A stretch of 10,126 nt of DNA from an uncultured Eubacteriales bacterium. Lineage in GTDB: Bacteria > Bacillota > Clostridia > Lachnospirales > Anaerotignaceae. The stretch lies in assembly GCA_902406135.1 (NCBI GenBank), contig CABPCX010000039.1, positions 1 to 10,126 of the forward strand. The letters run 5' to 3'. The stretch's first letter is position 1, and each line of letters starts with the position of its first letter. The translations under genes and the position numbers were made by a program. Under the pieces are notes generated by a model. The model was not told the DNA's origin and did not search any database. It worked only from the letters and a program-made list of their open reading frames with translations. Below are positions 1 to 7,074 of this stretch, piece by piece.

Positions 1-111
1 CTTCTTGACGATATCTATATTTCCGATATTGAAAGGGAACTTGGAATAAAAATAAAGATTGCGCTTAATTCCGCAGAAAGTTTAGTAAATATGATAATGG
101 AGGATATATAA
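1..111 (+). CDS. DUF512/radical-SAM-type protein, C-terminal end (partial)
   Basis: Frame 1 is open from the left edge to a TAA at 109-111 and encodes 36 residues, beginning LLDDIYISDIERELGIKIK. The pattern 'LDD-x(4)-DIE-x-ELG' resembles the C-terminal end of DUF512 proteins (often annotated as radical-SAM/PDZ proteins), which end in a 'FLDD-hydrophobic-EE-LG' segment. In many Clostridia this gene lies directly upstream of der, which fits here. The stop codon abuts the der ATG, so the two are almost certainly co-transcribed. The GGAGG that serves der lies within the last codons. The family call rests on a short tail plus gene order; the rest of the protein is outside the window. Confidence 0.6.
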   Translation, partial: LLDDIYISDIERELGIKIKIALNSAESLVNMIMEDI

Positions 112-1433
112 ATGAGCAAACCTATAGTTGCCGTTGTAGGCAGACCCAATGTAGGAAAATCGACTCTTTTTAACAGGCTTGCCGGTGAGAGGATATCTAT
201 TGTTCAGGACAGGGAGTTACAAGGGACAGAATATACGCAGATGTTGAATGGCTGAATTATAAATTTACACTTATTGATACAGGCGGAATGGAGCCTGACG
301 CGGAAGACATAATTTTAAGACAGATACTCAACCAGGCACAGATAGCCATTGAGACAGCCGATGTTATAATATTTGTTACGGACGTTAAGCAGGGCGTAAC
401 CGAAGCCGACGCACAGGTTGCAAATATGCTCAGACGTACAAAGAAACCCGTTGTCCTTGCGGTAAACAAGGTAGACGATATGCGTAAGGAAAACCTTGAC
501 GTTTATGAATTTTACAGCCTGGGAATAGGCGAAGTATACCCTATTTCGGCAGGACAGGCCCTGGGCCTTGGAGATATGCTTGATGCCGTATGCGACCACT
601 TCCCCGAAGGAGCAGAAAACGTTGAGGAAGAAGACGTAATAAAGGTTGCCCTTATCGGTAAGCCCAACGTTGGAAAATCATCTCTCATAAACAGAATACT
701 CGGTGAGGACAGGCTTATCGTAAGCAATATCCCCGGCACAACAAGGGATGCCATCGATACACCCTTTGAGCTGGACGGACAGAAATATGTGCTCATCGAT
801 ACGGCCGGAATGAGAAGAAAGAGCAAGATAAAAGAAGATATTGAAAAATTCAGTATAATCAGAGCCGTAGCAGCCGTTGAAAGATGCGACGTGGCTGTAC
901 TTGTAATAGACGCCCAGGAAGGCATAACAGACCAGGATACAAAGATTGCCGGCATAGCCCACGAAAGAGGCAAAGCGGCCATAATTGCCGTAAATAAATG
1001 GGACGCCATCGAAAAAGACGACAAGACCATGAATAAATTCTTGAAGGATATAGCCAACGAGCTTGCTTATATGGCTTACGCTCCCAGAGTGTTCATATCC
1101 GCTCTCACAGGACAGAGAGTTATAAAGATGCTTGATACGGTTAAGGAAGTATATGCAAATAACAGCCTCAGAGTTTCAACGGGTGTGCTTAATGACGTAC
1201 TTGTTGAGGCCATGGCTATGCAGCAGCCTCCCGCTGAAAAAGGACGCCAGCTCAAAATATACTATATGACTCAGGTAGGAATAAAGCCTCCCACATTCGT
1301 TATATTCGTAAACGACAGAGAGCTTATGCACTTCTCATACAGAAGATATATTGAAAATCAGCTCAGGCAGAACTTTGGATTCAAAGGAACACCAATTCAT
1401 TTCATAGTGAGACAAAAGGGAGAAAAAGAATAA
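112..1433 (+). CDS. der: GTPase Der (EngA), double Era-like GTPase; reading frame broken near base 211
   Basis: Der is a tandem-domain GTPase needed for maturation of the 50S ribosomal subunit. The ATG at 112 follows a GGAGG at 8-nt spacing. Residues 1-33 carry the first G1 loop (GRPNVGKS, 10-17) and end at VQD. The family then expects DTPGVTRD, but only two bases (211-212) separate the Asp codon from the Gly codon at 213, where six are needed. This net 4-base loss removes Thr-Pro and shifts the frame, so the product as written stops at 253-255 after 47 residues. The correct frame continues from 213 to the TAA at 1431-1433; an internal ATG at 288 opens a 381-residue stretch. That stretch has NKVD (G4, domain 1), then [13 protein letters not shown] and NKWD (domain 2), and a C-terminal KH-like domain. 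The repaired protein would be about 441 residues, normal for Der. The stop overlaps the plsY start by one base. Confidence 0.93.
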
Positions 1434-2051
1434 TGTTCAGAGTTATATGTCTTGTAATAGGCTACTTTTTAGGATGTATACAGACAGCGTATTTTGTGGG
1501 AAGATTCAGTAAAGTGGACCTGAGCAAAAAGGGAAGCGGAAACTTAGGCACCACAAATACGGTTCGTGTCCTTGGACTTAAAAAAGGACTTATAACATTT
1601 TTCTGCGATGTGTTTAAGTCGGCGGCGGCGTTTTATATATGCTATTTTATTTTTAAGGAAAATGCCGTTGTGGCAGGGTTTTTACGGCTCAGCCGGAGCC
1701 ATAATCGGACATGACTTTCCGTTTTTCCATAAATTTAAAGGCGGCAAGGGAATTGCGGCAATGCTTGGAATGATGCTCGGAGCATTCCCCATTCCTGCCA
1801 TATTCGTATACATAATAGCAATACTTATTCTGCTCAGCGGATATGTATCGGTCACATCGCTCACACTTTCCGTGCTTATACCCGTATCACTGTATATAAG
1901 CGGGTATCCAAGTGAAGTTGTGGCAGTAACTTCGGCGCTGGTGGTTTTAGCCTTCATACAGCACAGAGAAAACATAAAGAGACTTATAAACGGAACAGAA
2001 AGCAGATTTGATATAATCGGTAAACTCAAACCTAAAAAGAAGGAGATGTAA
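1433..2051 (+). CDS. plsY: Acyl-phosphate:glycerol-3-phosphate acyltransferase PlsY; frameshifted at the T run 1679-1683
   Basis: PlsY is an integral membrane enzyme that transfers acyl groups from acyl-phosphate (made by PlsX) to glycerol-3-phosphate, giving lysophosphatidic acid. The ATG overlaps the der stop (TAATG), indicating translational coupling. The first frame gives 83 residues of good match, including motif 1, SGNLGTTN (35-42), then runs out of frame to a stop at 1712-1714. The family sequence resumes one base later with YGSAGAIIGHDFPFF, followed by motif 2 (FKGGKGIA) and motif 3 (HRENIKRLINGTE), and ends at 2051. Removing one T from the five-T run at 1679-1683 restores a protein of about 205 residues, the usual PlsY length. 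Several hydrophobic segments are visible, for example VYIIAILILLSGYV. The gpsA ribosome binding site (AAGGAG) lies within the last codons. Confidence 0.92.
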
Positions 2052-2054
2052 GTT

Positions 2055-3047
2055 ATGAAAAAGGTATCCGTTATCGGAAGCGGAAGCTGGGGTACGGCTC
2101 TTGCGGTAATGCTTGACAAGTACGGCCACGACGTAACTGTATGGTCTTGGCAGGAGGAAGAGGCAAGAAGAATACGCGAAGATGGGGAACATAAGGAATT
2201 CCTTCCCGGGGTGCCCATCAGAAAAGAGATAAAAATAGTTACATCACCCGAAGAAGCGGTCAAAGACGCGGAAATAATAATCGCGGCTGTTCCTTCAAAG
2301 TTTGTAAGATTTAATATGGAAAAATTCTCACCCTATTTCAAAAAGGGCCAGATAATAGTAAACGTGGCAAAGGGACTGGAGGACGGAAGCCTTAAGACCC
2401 TTGCGGAAGTAATACAGGAATGTGCACCTGAATGTGAAGTAGCGGTGCTTTCAGGACCAAGCCATGCCGAAGAAGTCGGAAGGGGAGTACCTACGGCGGC
2501 GGTAATTGCGGCTAAAAATGAAGAGACTGCAAAAATGATACAGCATGAATTCAGCAACCCTGTTTTCAGACTTTATACAAACACAGACGTAATAGGCGTT
2601 GAGATAGGCGCGGCCATGAAAAACATAATCGCTCTGGCTGCGGGAATGAGCGACGGTCTTGGATACGGAGACAATACAAAGGCAGCCCTTATGACAAGGG
2701 GAATGGCTGAGATAAAGAGACTTGGAGTTGCCATGGGAGGAGAAGAAAAAACATTCTTCGGACTTTCCGGAATAGGTGACCTTATCGTTACATGTACAAG
2801 TATGCACTCAAGAAACAGGAGAGCGGGAATACTTTTAGGCCAGGGCAAATCCCTTGATGAGACCCTTAAAGAGGTACATATGGTCGTTGAAGGTGTAAAT
2901 ACCGCAAAGGCGGCCTATGAGCTTGCAAAGAAATACAATGTAAGTATGCCTATCACAGAGGCCATAAACGGCATACTCTTCAGAGGCGACGATGCCAGAG
3001 ATGTTGTTTATAACCTTATGATGAGAGACAAAATATCAGAGGCATAA
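2055..3047 (+). CDS. gpsA: Glycerol-3-phosphate dehydrogenase [NAD(P)+] GpsA
   Basis: This cytosolic enzyme reduces dihydroxyacetone phosphate to sn-glycerol-3-phosphate, the substrate of PlsY encoded just upstream. The frame is intact at 330 residues, the normal family length. An N-terminal Rossmann fold starts with GSGSWGTA (8-15). VAKG at 104-107 and LSGPSHAEEV at 132-141 are typical family motifs. EIGAAMKNIIALAAG (183-197) contains Lys189, the expected catalytic lysine. GLSGIGDLIVTC (236-247) and SRNR (252-255) match the substrate-side motifs of the C-terminal helical domain. The ATG at 2055 sits seven bases after AAGGAG and three bases after the plsY stop. It is the last gene of the operon, followed directly by a hairpin terminator. 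Confidence 0.97.
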   Translation: MKKVSVIGSGSWGTALAVMLDKYGHDVTVWSWQEEEARRIREDGEHKEFLPGVPIRKEIKIVTSPEEAVKDAEIIIAAVPSKFVRFNMEKFSPYFKKGQIIVNVAKGLEDGSLKTLAEVIQECAPECEVAVLSGPSHAEEVGRGVPTAAVIAAKNEETAKMIQHEFSNPVFRLYTNTDVIGVEIGAAMKNIIALAAGMSDGLGYGDNTKAALMTRGMAEIKRLGVAMGGEEKTFFGLSGIGDLIVTCTSMHSRNRRAGILLGQGKSLDETLKEVHMVVEGVNTAKAAYELAKKYNVSMPITEAINGILFRGDDARDVVYNLMMRDKISEA

Positions 3048-3052
3048 AACAA

Positions 3053-3083
3053 AAAGCGCTTAGAAATAAGCGCTTTAATTTTT
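3053..3083 (+). terminator. Bidirectional intrinsic terminator between gpsA and the PAP2 gene
   Basis: A perfect 10-bp stem (AAAGCGCTTA 3053-3062, TAAGCGCTTT 3067-3076) closes a GAAA loop and is followed by AATTTTT on the plus strand. It begins five bases after the gpsA stop. On the minus strand the same stem is followed by a T-rich tail and lies just past the PAP2 stop, so it can end both convergent transcripts. Confidence 0.9.
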
Positions 3084-3570
3084 ATAAGAATAAATACGGC
3101 GTACCGAATAAAAGACCTATAATTATACCTGCCAGTATGTCGGAAGGATAATGCACCCCAGCGAAAAGCCTGGATAAAGCCACAAAAATTGATACCACAA
3201 GACCGATAATGCCAAGGGTCGTGTTTATATAAAACAGAGATGTGGTTATAACAAAGGAGCTTGAGCAGTGAAGGCTTGGAAAGCTGTGGCCGCTGGAATG
3301 ATTTTCTAAGGGCGTAACATCAAGCACATCGAAGGGTCTGGGGCGGTCTATCTTGTTTCTGAAACGGGTGACCAGCACCAGCTCTATAAGGGGCATTGCC
3401 GCAAAGGCGAATATCCTGGGGTCAAGCTTTATGGCCAGTATGGGCATCATACCGTAAAAAAGAACCATCATAACTTTGGGGGACATATCGTTTATAAATA
3501 TAATAGGCTTATGAAGTGCCTTGTGCTTTTGAACGAAGTTATAGACGCACATATATATTTTTGTATCCAA
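3082..3570 (-). CDS. PAP2-family membrane phosphatase
   Basis: This is a type 2 phosphatidic-acid-phosphatase-like integral membrane protein. Relatives remove phosphate from lipid phosphates such as undecaprenyl pyrophosphate or phosphatidate; the substrate here is not known. All three family motifs are present in order, numbered from the chosen start: RNKIDRPRP (71-79, Arg where Lys is usual in motif 1), SSGHSFPS (92-99, with the SGH core of motif 2) and SRLFAGVHYPSD (133-144, motif 3 with catalytic His and Asp). Four to five hydrophobic helices surround them. I prefer the TTG at 3570 (162 residues) because GAGGTG lies six bases upstream. The GTG at 3579 (165 residues) would overlap that ribosome binding site, and an ATG at 3552 lacks a clear one. 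It lies downstream of a small XRE gene on the same strand, separated by a hairpin. Confidence 0.9.
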   Translation of the reverse strand: MDTKIYMCVYNFVQKHKALHKPIIFINDMSPKVMMVLFYGMMPILAIKLDPRIFAFAAMPLIELVLVTRFRNKIDRPRPFDVLDVTPLENHSSGHSFPSLHCSSSFVITTSLFYINTTLGIIGLVVSIFVALSRLFAGVHYPSDILAGIIIGLLFGTPYLFL

Positions 3571-3574
3571 AAAA

Positions 3575-3621
3575 ATCACCTCGGAAAAGAACTATTTTTG
3601 ATGATAGCATATTTTCCGAGG
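3575..3621 (-). promoter_or_regulatory. Leader hairpin overlapping the PAP2 ribosome binding site
   Basis: A perfect 10-bp inverted repeat (CCTCGGAAAA 3579-3588, TTTTCCGAGG 3612-3621) has a 23-base loop. Read on the minus strand it starts just after the XRE stop codon, and its 3' arm contains the GAGG of the PAP2 Shine-Dalgarno sequence (GAGGTGAT, 3575-3582). A run of seven T follows the GA after the stem. It could act as a terminator or attenuator after the XRE gene, or fold over the ribosome binding site and limit PAP2 translation. The structure is visible; the role is inference. Confidence 0.55.
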
Positions 3622-3624
3622 TTT

Positions 3625-3840
3625 TTAAACATTTTTCTTTTTATTTGAGAGTCCAAGAATATAGTCGGCTGACACTTTGTAATATTTGCAGAGCGTAATG
3701 AGATGCCTTATGGGAAGTTCGTTTGCTCCCCTTTCGTATCTGGCATACATGGTCTGAGATGTTCCGAGTATCTCTGCTATCTCGACCTGAGTTTTGTCAT
3801 TGTCTTCTCTTAAATTTCTTATTCGCTGAATATAATCCAC
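3625..3840 (-). CDS. Small XRE-family helix-turn-helix regulator
   Basis: This 71-residue protein is essentially one HTH_3/Cro-C1 domain: RIRNLREDNDKTQVEIAEILGTSQTMYARYERG is the usual five-helix start, and KVSADYILGLS is a typical end. There is no separate sensor or oligomerisation domain. It starts with GTG at 3840, five bases after AGGTG, and the GTG is supported by the standard family beginning (xYIQRIRNLRED). It lies divergent from the small Ig-like gene at 3963, with a strong palindrome between them, so it may bind that site; this is inference from position. It may be co-transcribed with the PAP2 gene downstream. No convincing sigma-A promoter was seen on its own strand. Confidence 0.88.
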   Translation of the reverse strand: MDYIQRIRNLREDNDKTQVEIAEILGTSQTMYARYERGANELPIRHLITLCKYYKVSADYILGLSNKKKNV

Positions 3841-3890
3841 CTAATCACCTGCCATTTTGATTTGATGTTAACATTTTATTTTTAATATTA

Positions 3891-3919
3891 TTGACTTTAG
3901 TAAATATATTTACTAAAAT
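3891..3919 (+). promoter_or_regulatory. Sigma-A type promoter for the gene at 3963
   Basis: The -35 box TTGACT (3891-3896) and the -10 box TAAAAT (3914-3919) are separated by exactly 17 bases. Transcription would start near 3926, leaving a leader of about 35 bases with AAGGAG seven bases before the ATG. The whole spacer lies inside a palindrome, so access of RNA polymerase is probably controlled by a DNA-binding protein. Confidence 0.7.
3896..3917. promoter_or_regulatory. Perfect 22-bp palindrome, probable operator (site 1)
   Basis: The 22 bases read identically on both strands, centred between 3906 and 3907, with core TAGTAAATATATTTACTA at 3898-3915. It begins on the last base of the -35 box, covers the whole spacer and includes the first four bases of the -10, a classic position for a repressor site. 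The neighbouring XRE protein is the obvious candidate ligand, but nothing in the sequence proves this. Confidence 0.6.
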
Positions 3920-3932
3920 TAAAGGGGTATTG

Positions 3933-3950
3933 TAGTAAATTTATGTATTA
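3933..3950. promoter_or_regulatory. Imperfect copy of the operator (site 2)
   Basis: TAGTAAATTTATGTATTA matches the 18-bp core of site 1 at 15 of 18 positions. The left half (TAGTAAAT) is identical and the right half is degenerate. It lies 35 bp downstream centre to centre, between the predicted transcription start and the ribosome binding site, which suggests cooperative binding of a dimeric regulator. Confidence 0.45.
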
Positions 3951-3962
3951 AGGAGTGGGAAT

Positions 3963-4274
3963 ATGAAAAAGTGGATTTTACTGGCCGCAGCGGCATTGGC
4001 AATAATATATGTATGTGTTTTTTCCACATCTTTTGAAATTTATGTTCCTGATGTAATCGAAATCGAATGCGGCAGCGGATTTTGTGTGGACGACTACATA
4101 GAAATAAAGGGCAATAAAGAAAACATAACTCTTGAATACAGGGATAACATGGATGTCAATATACCGGGTACATATACTTTGGACATTACCGCCGTCCATA
4201 AAAACGGCAAAACAGTAGAAAAAAGCGTGACCGTTAAAGTGGTACAAAAGGAAAACAAAGAAAATGGGGAATAG
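3963..4274 (+). CDS. Small membrane-anchored protein with one Ig-like (DUF5011-like) domain
   Basis: The 103-residue protein begins with a signal or anchor segment (KKW followed by a hydrophobic stretch to about residue 21) and has no lipobox cysteine or obvious signal-peptidase site, so it probably stays tethered to the outer face of the membrane. Residues 28-95 look like one bacterial Ig-like beta-sandwich: 'DYIEIKGNKENITLEYRDN' followed by 'NIPGTYTLDITAVHKNG' and an alternating 'EKSVTVKVV' end is the pattern of DUF5011/HYR-type repeats. These normally occur as repeats in large surface proteins, so a free single domain is unusual. The ATG is preceded by AAGGAG at seven bases. It is a single-gene transcript, with the promoter and operator upstream and a terminator directly after the stop. 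Its function is unknown. Confidence 0.8.
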   Translation: MKKWILLAAAALAIIYVCVFSTSFEIYVPDVIEIECGSGFCVDDYIEIKGNKENITLEYRDNMDVNIPGTYTLDITAVHKNGKTVEKSVTVKVVQKENKENGE

Positions 4275-4310
4275 AAAAAGCATCATCTGATAAGCAGATG
4301 ATGCTTTTTT
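4275..4310. terminator. Bidirectional terminator between convergent genes
   Basis: A 15-bp stem (AAAAAGCATCATCTG 4275-4289, with its complement at 4295-4309) encloses the loop ATAAG and gives a T run on either strand. It starts right after the Ig-like gene stop and ends three bases before the last base of the molybdopterin subunit gene, so it serves both convergent transcripts. Confidence 0.93.
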
Positions 4311-4312
4311 AA

Positions 4313-6619
4313 TTATTTTAAAAATGGTGAGCCGTTTTTGGCAACAGCCATGGCTATTTTTTCGGGTGTTATGGGAAGCTCGCAGAAACGCTCGCCTGTG
4401 GCATTGTATACCGCATCTGCAATGGCGGGAAGGGGAGTGTTAATAACTACCTCTCCGATGGATTTTGCTCCGAAGGGGCCTTCTCCTTCATAACTGCTTT
4501 CAAACTCAACGTTTATATGGCCAATATCTATCCTTGAAGGTATTTTATACTGCATAAATGAGTTTTCAAGGACATTTCCCTTATCGTCATAGGTTATGTT
4601 TTCCGTAAGGACCATACCTATTCCCTGAAGGATACCGCCCTCAGCCTGTACACGGGCAAGATTGGGATTTATGGGTGTTCCGCAGTCAACGGCAGCCGCA
4701 TAGTTTATTACTCTTGTTTCTCCTGTCTCAAGGTCAGTTTCAAGCTCAGCCGCACCTACCATAAAGGGAGGAGGTGATATATGTGAGCTGTGGGTATCGC
4801 TTGTTACAAGGGCAATATTGTTTCCGCAGGTGGATGCTGCGGCAATATCAAAGAGAGACGCCTTTTCTGTTTTTCCGTCCTTTGTGCAGAAAACAAATTT
4901 TCCGTCAAACTCGGCTTCGCTTTCATCACAGCCAAGCATTTTCGCTCCAAGGGTAATTATTCTCTTTCTCAGTTCAATAGCGCAGTTTTCAACGGCTTTA
5001 CCCGTGAGATATGTGGTACTTGATGCGTATGAGCCTGAGTCGTAGGGTGATATGTCTGAGTCAGCTCCTGCCACATTTACCATATCATATTCACATTCAA
5101 GAACTTCGGCGGCTATCTGGGAAAGTATTGTGTCACAGCCTGTGCCCATATCTGCCGCTCCGATGATAAGGGTATAGAAGCCGTCCTCCTCAAGCTTAAG
5201 GATAGCTGAACCTACGTCAACGTCAGTAATTCCTGAGCCCTGCATAGCCATACCCATACCAACGCTTCTTACCTTGGAGTTTCCGATATATTTTACGGGA
5301 TATTTGTTATCCCAGTCTATCATTTCCTTAACTTTTGCAAGACATCTATCAAGGGCACAGCTTGTGTTTACCTGATTGTAGTAAGCAGGCATAACATCGC
5401 CCTCATGGATGATGTTCTTTTCCCTTATTTCAAAGGGGTCCATATCAAGCTTGTGGGCAAGCTCGTTTACGGCAGACTCAACGGCGAAAAGTCCTTGGGT
5501 AGCGCCGTATCCTCTGTATGCACCCGATGACATTATATTTGTATATACTACATCGCTGTTGAATCTGAATGCTTCTACCTTTCCGTAGAGAGGTATTGAT
5601 TTATGTCCTGAAAGACCTACTGTTGTGGGTCCATGTTCTCCATAGGCGCCTGTGTTTGAAAGGGTATAAAGGTCAATGGCCTTTATTATGCCGTCCTTTG
5701 TGGCACCGAGACGGACATGCATTTCCATCTCATGACGGGGTGTGGAAGCAGTAAGACATTCCTGTCTTGAAAAGACTATTTTTGAAGGCTTTCCTGTCTT
5801 CCATGTAACGAAAGCAGGATATATTTCGGATATGGAAGTCTGTTTTGCACCAAATCCTCCGCCGATACGGGGCTTTGATACTCTAACCTTTGTTTTGGGT
5901 ATGCCAAGGGCATTTGCTATTATTTTTCTGCAGTGGAAAACTATCTGTGTTGAACTTACCACGTTAAGTCTTCCGAAATGGTCCATGGTACAGAATGTGC
6001 AGAAAGGCTCCATCATGGACTGCTGGTTTGCTTTTGTATGATAAACTCTGTCGATTATGACATCACAGTTTTTCATTACTTCGTCCACGTCACCCTCGGA
6101 ACATTCGTCGTGGGCACAGAGATTTCTTTTGTTGTCAGCGCCTACGGGACATATACTTTCCCAAGTGTCTTCGGGATGTATAATAACGGGATTGTCAAGA
6201 GCCTTATGAAAATCTAGAACGGGCTCAAGTACTTCGTAATTTACATTTATAGATGATATGGCGCGGTCAACGCACTTTTCATCCTTTCCGGCCACAATGG
6301 CAACGGGGTCGCCTACATGACGTACATGACGGTCAAGGATAAGTCTGTCATAGGGGCTGGGCTCCGGATAAGTCTGTCCGGCAAGGGTAAATCTTCTGCT
6401 GTCCTGGGGAACGTCTTCCCAAGTGAATATGGCTTCGATGCCTTCGATTTTTTCAGCCACACGGCAGTCTATTTCTTTTATTATCGCATTTGCATGAACA
6501 GAGCGGAGCAGCTTTACAACAAGGCAGTCAGCGGGAGCTATATCCTGTGTGTATACGGGCTTTCCGCTTAAAAGCTGCATCGCGTCTTTTTTTCGTATGG
6601 GTTGGTTTACGAATCTCAT
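4313..6619 (-). CDS. xdhA: Xanthine dehydrogenase family, molybdopterin-binding (large) subunit
   Basis: This 768-residue catalytic subunit belongs to a molybdenum hydroxylase that hydroxylates purines or similar N-heterocycles using water. Residues 15-135 form the Ald_Xan_dh_C 'a/b hammerhead' domain; the rest is the two-part molybdopterin-binding domain. Landmarks are GGGFGAKQ (253-260), AYRGYGATQ (367-375, Arg369 matching bovine Arg880), DMGTGCDTILSQIAAE (490-505) and GAKSIGE (717-723), where Glu723 matches the catalytic Glu1261. Gln260 stands where bovine xanthine oxidase has Glu802, so the purine assignment is not certain; nicotinate or another heterocycle is possible. Length and ends are normal. 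The ATG at 6619 overlaps the stop of the iron-sulfur gene as ATGA, and AAGGAAG lies upstream. It is the last gene of the operon. Confidence 0.93.
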   Translation of the reverse strand: MRFVNQPIRKKDAMQLLSGKPVYTQDIAPADCLVVKLLRSVHANAIIKEIDCRVAEKIEGIEAIFTWEDVPQDSRRFTLAGQTYPEPSPYDRLILDRHVRHVGDPVAIVAGKDEKCVDRAISSINVNYEVLEPVLDFHKALDNPVIIHPEDTWESICPVGADNKRNLCAHDECSEGDVDEVMKNCDVIIDRVYHTKANQQSMMEPFCTFCTMDHFGRLNVVSSTQIVFHCRKIIANALGIPKTKVRVSKPRIGGGFGAKQTSISEIYPAFVTWKTGKPSKIVFSRQECLTASTPRHEMEMHVRLGATKDGIIKAIDLYTLSNTGAYGEHGPTTVGLSGHKSIPLYGKVEAFRFNSDVVYTNIMSSGAYRGYGATQGLFAVESAVNELAHKLDMDPFEIREKNIIHEGDVMPAYYNQVNTSCALDRCLAKVKEMIDWDNKYPVKYIGNSKVRSVGMGMAMQGSGITDVDVGSAILKLEEDGFYTLIIGAADMGTGCDTILSQIAAEVLECEYDMVNVAGADSDISPYDSGSYASSTTYLTGKAVENCAIELRKRIITLGAKMLGCDESEAEFDGKFVFCTKDGKTEKASLFDIAAASTCGNNIALVTSDTHSSHISPPPFMVGAAELETDLETGETRVINYAAAVDCGTPINPNLARVQAEGGILQGIGMVLTENITYDDKGNVLENSFMQYKIPSRIDIGHINVEFESSYEGEGPFGAKSIGEVVINTPLPAIADAVYNATGERFCELPITPEKIAMAVAKNGSPFLK

Positions 6620-7074
6620 TTGCCATTCTTCCTTTTCAAAAATTCCTGTATTCCTCTAAGCTGTCCCTCATATCCGGAGCATCGGCAGAGGTTGCCGGCA
6701 AGGTATTCCTTTATTTCGTCTTCCGAGGGAGAAGGATTTTCTCTTAAAAGAGCTATGGTGTTCATAATAAAACCGGGATTGCAGAATCCGCACTGCTCGG
6801 CACCCTGGTCCGCTATGAACTGTGTAAATTCGGCGGCTTCTTCCTGAAGCCCTTCAAGGGTATGTACTCTCTTTCCGTCGGCCCTTGCGGCAAGGACTGA
6901 ACATGAAAGGACAGGCTTGTCCTCAAGAAGTACCGTGCAGAGTCCGCAGTTTGAAGTCTCACAGCCCCTTTTAACACTAAGGCAGCCGTTTTCCCTAACA
7001 AAATCTATAAGAAGCATATCAGGCTCTATTTCCTGATTGATTGTTTTTCCGTTGAGATTTATTGAAACGAGCAT
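6616..7074 (-). CDS. xdhC: Xanthine dehydrogenase family, 2Fe-2S subunit
   Basis: The 152-residue electron-transfer subunit carries two [2Fe-2S] clusters that pass electrons from the molybdenum centre to FAD. The N-terminal ferredoxin-like domain has Cys38, Cys43, Cys46 and Cys58 (GCETSNCGLC, then LSC). The C-terminal four-helix domain has QCGFCNPG (Cys95, Cys98) and LCRCSGY (Cys130, Cys132). All eight ligands are present and the length is normal. The start is secure: GGAGGTG lies seven bases before the ATG at 7074, which shares its A with the stop of the FAD-subunit gene (TAATG). Its stop overlaps the large-subunit start by four bases, so the three proteins are translationally coupled and likely assemble as a heterotrimeric unit. 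Confidence 0.95.
   Translation of the reverse strand: MLVSINLNGKTINQEIEPDMLLIDFVRENGCLSVKRGCETSNCGLCTVLLEDKPVLSCSVLAARADGKRVHTLEGLQEEAAEFTQFIADQGAEQCGFCNPGFIMNTIALLRENPSPSEDEIKEYLAGNLCRCSGYEGQLRGIQEFLKRKNGK

Noticed and set aside
83..92. TAGTAAATAT, matching half of the operator near 3900
   Set aside because: It lies inside coding sequence, is only a half site and is AT-rich, so it is probably chance.
512..1057. Long open frame of 181 codons on the minus strand across der
   Set aside because: It is antisense to conserved Der coding sequence, has low-complexity Ser/Ala-rich content typical of a shadow frame and has no ribosome binding site or domain.
1679..1683. Programmed ribosomal frameshifting in plsY
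   Set aside because: The required shift is +1 at a short T run without a slippery heptamer, and PlsY is normally made from one frame; an indel is more likely.
1682..2263. 193-codon minus-strand frame across plsY and gpsA
   Set aside because: It spans two clear genes in antisense and has no recognisable protein features.
3516..3698. Plus-strand 60-codon frame over the PAP2/XRE junction
   Set aside because: It is antisense to two recognised genes and crosses the hairpin, with no supporting motif.
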